In this document: one piece after another, positions 58,905 through 64,000 of the stretch
Layout: each line of letters starts with the position of its first letter
Position numbering within the stretch: the stretch's first letter is position 1
From: Membranipora membranacea
Lineage: Eukaryota; Bryozoa; Gymnolaemata; Cheilostomatida; Membraniporidae
NCBI GenBank assembly: GCA_914767715.1
Contig: OU612065.1
Coordinates: forward strand, 2,294,001 to 2,358,000
DNA: 64,000 nucleotides
Direction of reading: 5' to 3'
Made by a program: the position numbers and the translations under genes
The notes under the pieces: generated by a model
The model's input: only the letters and a program-made list of their open reading frames with translations
Told to the model about the DNA's origin: nothing
Databases searched by the model: none

Positions 58905-61900
58905 TTAGAAAGCGAAGGGACAATCAGGACAGATTACAAGACTGCTGTGTGCGTCCCAACATCTCTTAGACCCATCACACTTTCTAATCTCGACTGTAAA
59001 AAGAGAACAACCGGTCAATGACAACACCACAAACCTAATGCACCCAAGGATAACACATCGACTGACGAGTTGGGAGGTACTATGATGGTAAAAGGTAAAA
59101 GGTGTGACTCATCATGTTGATTTATTGGTGCTACATACTTCTCTTCCTTCTGGTGTTGTAGAAGAGCTCCAGTTCATGTTCATGTCCAGCCACCTCAGTG
59201 GTAGAAACTTTCACAGTCTTACCAGAGATGATCTCGTCAATCTCAGACTTAGACAGCTCCAGAGTGTGGATATGAGGACCTGGTGGATCCCTTTGTGATA
59301 CTGTCATCTCAAACTCAAACATCTAAATAGTTATAAGATTATACCACAGAATAAGGATATATATTACTCTGTGATTATATCTTCTTTTATCCATGGCATC
59401 TTGGATTCTAATCTTTATCTTCACTTTAATTGACACACCTATAAAGTGTTTTATAGTGTTTGCATTACTATAGCTTGCTATATATAGATGGCTATGTATG
59501 GATAGGCCCATATGCTAGCACATGATGAGGCAATTATGGCACTAATTCATCATAGGATAGACAGGTGGACTCCTTCCTAGGAGATAGAGGTTTATACTGT
59601 TTCTTTACTGATTACTTATTATTTGATGGCCTAATTACATTATTCTACAATAAATTTAAGTTTAAGAGCTAAAACTGCTGCAAGCGTGGTTAGTGGGATT
59701 CCATTATGAAACAAAATTCATACACAACTAATTTATGGACAAACCTCCTCAATTGTGCCGTTGTTTTCTCTAGCATCAGGATAGAGTCGGAGGTATTTAT
59801 TCTTTTTCAGCGTCATGTCAGCCAGAGCCTGGATGTCTTTGTACATTGTGTTACCCTCGATGTGTAGGGGCATGACAGGGTATCTAATCCGCACAGCACC
59901 TACTCCAGGTATAGGCTTAGTACTTATAGGAATACCGCTCTGTGTCACAATCCTGCCAACGATATACAGATAATCACAGGCATTATAGATAATAAACTAT
60001 AGGCGGTAAATTCTGTATCTGTTTAAACTCTAGAGTGAGTGAGTTTTGTCCATCGATTTAATGTATAATTATATATTTAATTTCCGATTCACTGTTGAAA
60101 GGAGACGGCTCTGACATTATTTCACTCACTTGACATCTCCCTTATCGTCGAGGACAGCCACACCACCTCTCTTCACTGTGTCAGCGTTATCCACCTTGCT
60201 CTTTATGGTATTCGACTCTTCAATCGGAAACATTTAATTAAATCAAATATGATTTTACCATCCATTGCAACAAAGTTCCTGGTACCCGAGCTTCAAACGT
60301 TGATTTCACAGCAATTTTGGTTTTCCTTCTGAGCAGATGTTGATTTTATATAAAGTTGATTACATATATATATGTGTATATGTTTATCTATGTAAGGTGA
60401 TGGTAACAGGTAGGCCTACCTACAACCACACACAATATCAGAGACGTACCAAAGAATTCTACAGGAGTCATGTAGTAATGTCTATCACTGGTTCCATTAT
60501 ATGCCTTCTCTGGTGAGTTTTGTCCAGTCCTTGTACCGAATGTCACAGTTTTAGGACCTGTAAGCATAGTAGATAATTTTTCGATGAAGTAACTGGCAGT
60601 TCCAGTCTGCGCAGTGTGCCTCATGAATATCTAGTGGTCCTGCCATAATTTTTCATACCACTACAAATTACATTACAATTCAAACATTAGCGAGTTTCAT
60701 TGTGTATGTATGTATTGACTTCGCCTGTCTTGATAAGCCTTGTTGAAGGGCCGACCTCCACCTCAAAACAGCTAGTCAAGACAGGTTAACATTAGCTAGA
60801 TTTAGATAATGACATACTACTTCTGGTTGGTAGATTATGTGGGTTCCAGGTCTGTAGAGGGGTGGTGTAGATCAGCTCCAGGGGTATAGCATATGATACT
60901 CTGTTAGTCCAGCTTTTACATGAGACTTCACATTTCGGTATTGGCTGAAACATTCATTCAGAAATTCAATCAATTTCATTTTTTTATTGCAAGTACAAAT
61001 TAATTCAGCAATGAAAAACATTAAATGTAAATGGCAGTACCTTGGTAATACCGTACAAGTCTATATGTAAAACAAATGCTACCCAACGTGCAGCAAAAAA
61101 CTAATAACCGTTCACCCAAAATACTATGCACCATTTTAGCTAAGTGTATTAATCAGTGCATTCGATGTTTGTGTTTTTGATACCAACATCAATTTATTTT
61201 ATGTTTGGTGGTAAAATACGACTTGCATCACATCACATTACTAACCTGACAGTTTTTCTTGTTCTTGTTACATGCTCTCTTCATCTGTGCTGCCTTTTTG
61301 GTACAATTGTTATTTCTACTACATTTACCCATTACCTAAAATGTATCAAATATATCATAAATGATGATAGGTTAACAATATATCTTAATGTGTACACATA
61401 TAGCAGATTTTGCGCAGAGTTTGTCCGACCTGCAGATGAATTAGTTTGTTAGTTTTTTGTACCTGGGAAGGATATTATAGCCATCACCTTTACATTTAAT
61501 ACATCATAGCCGCCTAAGCCCTGTCAGCGTGCACACGTACTAGAGCGGGCTTTACCTCTTTTGCAGCTTGTGCACATGCTTGTTTTTCATTCTTGCAAAT
61601 TCTTGCCATAGCTTTAGCCTGTTTCTTACATTTATTATTCTTTCCGCATTTTCCCATAACCTAAATAAAAATTCTATAGGTCTCAGGCTGCTTGGACCTT
61701 TGTTGTCTGTTGGTACTGAGGGAAGCCACTGATTGTGTTCAGAAGAATATTGTCTAATGGGTGTGAATAGGTGAAAGGGTTGGTGGTAGATTGGATAGAA
61801 CATGGAAAATGGGGGGCAGTGTAAGTGTGTGTATTCAAAACAGGAAACCCTCTCATGAATATGTATAGTGTCATTTTACTATGAAATGCATGATGGGTGC

Positions 61901-63875
61901 ATCTAAAGTGGTGCATTACTTATTTGAGTGCATATCATTCAAGCATCAAACCTAAGAAATGGTGGAGGTGTAGATCCCATAGACAGAATGTGCTCGGAGT
62001 GGAGACCTACCGTGATTGGTGTGACCTTAGTCCTGGTGTTATAGGCTACATACAGGTTTGAATCAGAGTAACCCCTTCTTCTGATCGATACTCCCATAGC
62101 ATCTCTTCCGATCACTTTGTGAGCGCTGCCAATATAAGGAACAAAGTAACTGGCTGAACTAGTCAGATTGATGTGATGCAAAAAACACAAATATGGATAA
62201 AGAATCTGCATTAGTAATGTACATCCCAAAACAAAGGGCAGTTAAAGGCTATGGGGACCGCTCATAAGGTTGCTTAAGCTTGCTTCACTAAAAATGCTAG
62301 TCAGAAGTCATGGTCTTAGATTCAAAACCCATGTGTCTGTATGTTCTGAGCCCTCGATCAGTTTTTATTCAAATCTTCATCCGGAAATCTTACTTGTGAT
62401 AATAGCCGGCATTGAGCGGCTCAGGTAGGGTAGTGTTTTCAGTAGGAAATCGCGGTAAGTCAGCATCTGCTGCATAAGCGACTTGACCAAATCCATCATC
62501 AACAACCTCTGCTTTGTAGTTGTCTTTGCCTGTCATGAAAAAAATCAATTGTTACAGACAACCTAGTAGCAATTCTTTCAGCCTGCAAACCCATTTATTG
62601 TAATATAGTAAATTAGGAACAGAAACCTCCCAAACTTCACATCTAACCAAGAGAAAGATGATACGAATGTGTGCTGTATATTACAGCCAGTCAGAGACAT
62701 GATACGAATGTGTGCTGTATATTACAGCCAGTCAGCCAGCCATTATTTACATAATCAGTAATTTTATATCCCTCTACTCACCTGGGATCTCAGCCATTAT
62801 CTTGTCAAGGAAATTTCCTTTGGCAGATTTGGTGAGTGAGTCTTTTGTGCTAAAGAATGGGCCCTCTTTCGGATCTTCATAGAGAGAGAATCTGGCTGCT
62901 CTCGACAACATGTGGTCGCTGAGTGACTTACCATTAGCCACACGTGTAGCCAGGTCATCCTCAACTCTTAACCTGTAACATTACGACTACACTGTGTAGC
63001 TGTCGGGGTTACACAGAATATATATTGGGATGACAACTCTTATGCAGAAAAATACGGCTCCTATGAGCCCTTACTTCTCTCCTTCATTGTCTGGTTTTGT
63101 AAATGGATTTAAAAGATAGGAGGACTGGAGGCTGTTACTGGATTTGCTGACGGTCCATTGAATATACATTGAGTGATTTTTATAGTGTCTTCAGTTTTAT
63201 TTGTGGTCAATGTTTCTATACCATGATCTGCTCACCTTGAAACGGGGACATCCATTTTGATAGGATGACAGAGGATTCTATAGTTCCACTGTGAGTAGAT
63301 GATGTTGCCGTACTTATCAACATCTGATATTGTAGACGGCAGGTAAGCGTAGTTCTCATTGGTGCTCTTTCTACCTGTCACTGAGGTATACCTAATCTTA
63401 GACTACAATCATAATTGGGATTATAATGGTCAGGTCAGGAGAATAATTGGAATCCTATCAGATTTAAATTTCGAGTGGTATGAAGCATAAACATCTAAAT
63501 ACTATTTATATGTTTACTACGGTATAAACTCAGAAATGAATCATTTCGTCACCATTACTTACCTAACCTCATAAATAGCATACCGGCAACATATAATCAT
63601 GCCTTTCTTTTCTTACAATAATTAACAATCATACAGCTGTAAAGGGTAGAGAAATTACAGCTTTCACCCCCACAACAGCATCTATCTATATCATGCAACT
63701 TTCTTGACAATAACATGTTGTGGGTGTTATAGGCTTTGTATTGGTTAATCAGGTTAAGTACCTGCAGATCAAAGAAACTCTTTGCATCAATTGCATGTCT
63801 GTCACTCTGGAAAGGTTCGTCAATAGCACCTCCATTGGAATTTGTCCATGCCCCTTCAAGGTAACACAAGTTAGC
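58905..63875 (-). CDS. Large unrecognised multi-exon protein with His-rich end (5' partial)
   Basis: Thirteen minus-strand exons: 63762-63875, 63236-63402, 62782-62972, 62394-62529, 62011-62125, 61556-61660, 61246-61335, 60821-60944, 60450-60557, 60130-60217, 59745-59952, 59139-59322, 58905-58993. They give 572 residues in one open frame with all junctions in phase; at least one 5' exon is missing. The N-terminal part has SVTGRKSTNENYAYLPS and KSLSDHMLSRAARFSLYEDP. Two successive exons of 35 and 30 codons encode related modules starting VMGKC and rich in Cys, Lys and Asn. A Cys pair follows (PKCEVSC). Near the end come PPGPHIHTLELSKSEIDEII and TTEVAGHEHELELFYN: two His-X-His motifs spaced by about 30 residues, then RKCDGSKRCW and ICPDCPF. 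I do not know the family. Paired Cys and His suggest metal binding or an extracellular protein; both are inference. Confidence 0.75.
60722..60785. repeat. Short inverted-repeat element, family B
   Basis: GCCTGTCTTGATAAGCCTTG at the left pairs with AGCTAGTCAAGACAGGTT at the right. It lies in an intron of the unrecognised gene, about 36 bases past the donor of the exon at 60821-60944. Confidence 0.7.
62659..62735. repeat. 35-bp direct duplication
   Basis: GATACGAATGTGTGCTGTAT and the next 15 bases occur at 62659-62693 and again at 62701-62735. The unit ends near CAGCCAGTCAG. It lies in the intron just after the exon at 62782-62972. Confidence 0.85.
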
Positions 63876-64000
63876 CTGCAAGCAAACAGAGAACGTTAAT
63901 GTAATAATAAGAAATGTCCCGTTTAACACTCTGAGCGAATGCAAGAATTTGATAACACTGTGATATGCGCAGTAATGGCCAATCCTTAATCCTCTCTGGC
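63876..64000 (-). other. Window edge upstream of the last visible exon
   Basis: The frame of the 63762-63875 exon stays open leftward in the protein through a hydrophobic run (TFLIITLTFSVCLQ) that looks like a signal peptide, but no ATG is in frame before the window ends. A TTGCAG acceptor at its end favours an intron. Confidence 0.35.

Overview
This is a gene-dense, intron-rich stretch of an animal nuclear genome. Geminin is a metazoan gene, and the V-ATPase subunit a, CSN1, DHX8, NIF3L1 and neutral ceramidase genes are close to their human orthologues in length and layout. The introns are short and AT-rich with GT-AG borders, and the spacers carry many short fold-back transposons. A non-bilaterian marine invertebrate, probably a sponge, fits best. 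The species call is inference.

Layout. 303-444 (+) is the last exon of an unidentified gene. 2475-3384 (+) is a two-exon gene of unknown family. 4298-6751 (-) is geminin, five exons. 6752-10491 is a transposon-rich spacer. 10492-18362 (-) is neutral ceramidase, 12 exons. It lies head to head with the V-ATPase a-subunit gene, 19241-28678 (+), 21 coding exons. That gene converges on COP9 signalosome subunit 1, 29536-37575 (-), 11 exons. NIF3L1, 39216-41514 (-), six exons, is head to head with the splicing helicase DHX8/Prp22, 43759-55529 (+), 23 exons. A galactosylceramide-sulfotransferase-like gene, 56123-57829 (-), two exons, follows. Last is a long unrecognised gene, 58905-63875 (-), 13 visible exons and running off the window. 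It has two tandem Cys/Lys-rich exons and a His-rich carboxyl end.

I rebuilt the gene models by hand from splice sites. Reading frames stay open across every junction, and each summed CDS is a multiple of three.

The genes do not form one pathway. Two act on sphingolipids (ceramidase and sulfotransferase) and one acidifies organelles. Geminin, CSN1 and DHX8 are core nuclear regulators.

The other clear content is repeats: at least five families of short terminal-inverted-repeat elements, several with visible target-site duplications; tRNA-derived SINE-like units; two non-LTR reverse-transcriptase remnants; and minisatellites, one abutting a splice acceptor. I saw no CRISPR array, viral gene or functional tRNA/rRNA gene.
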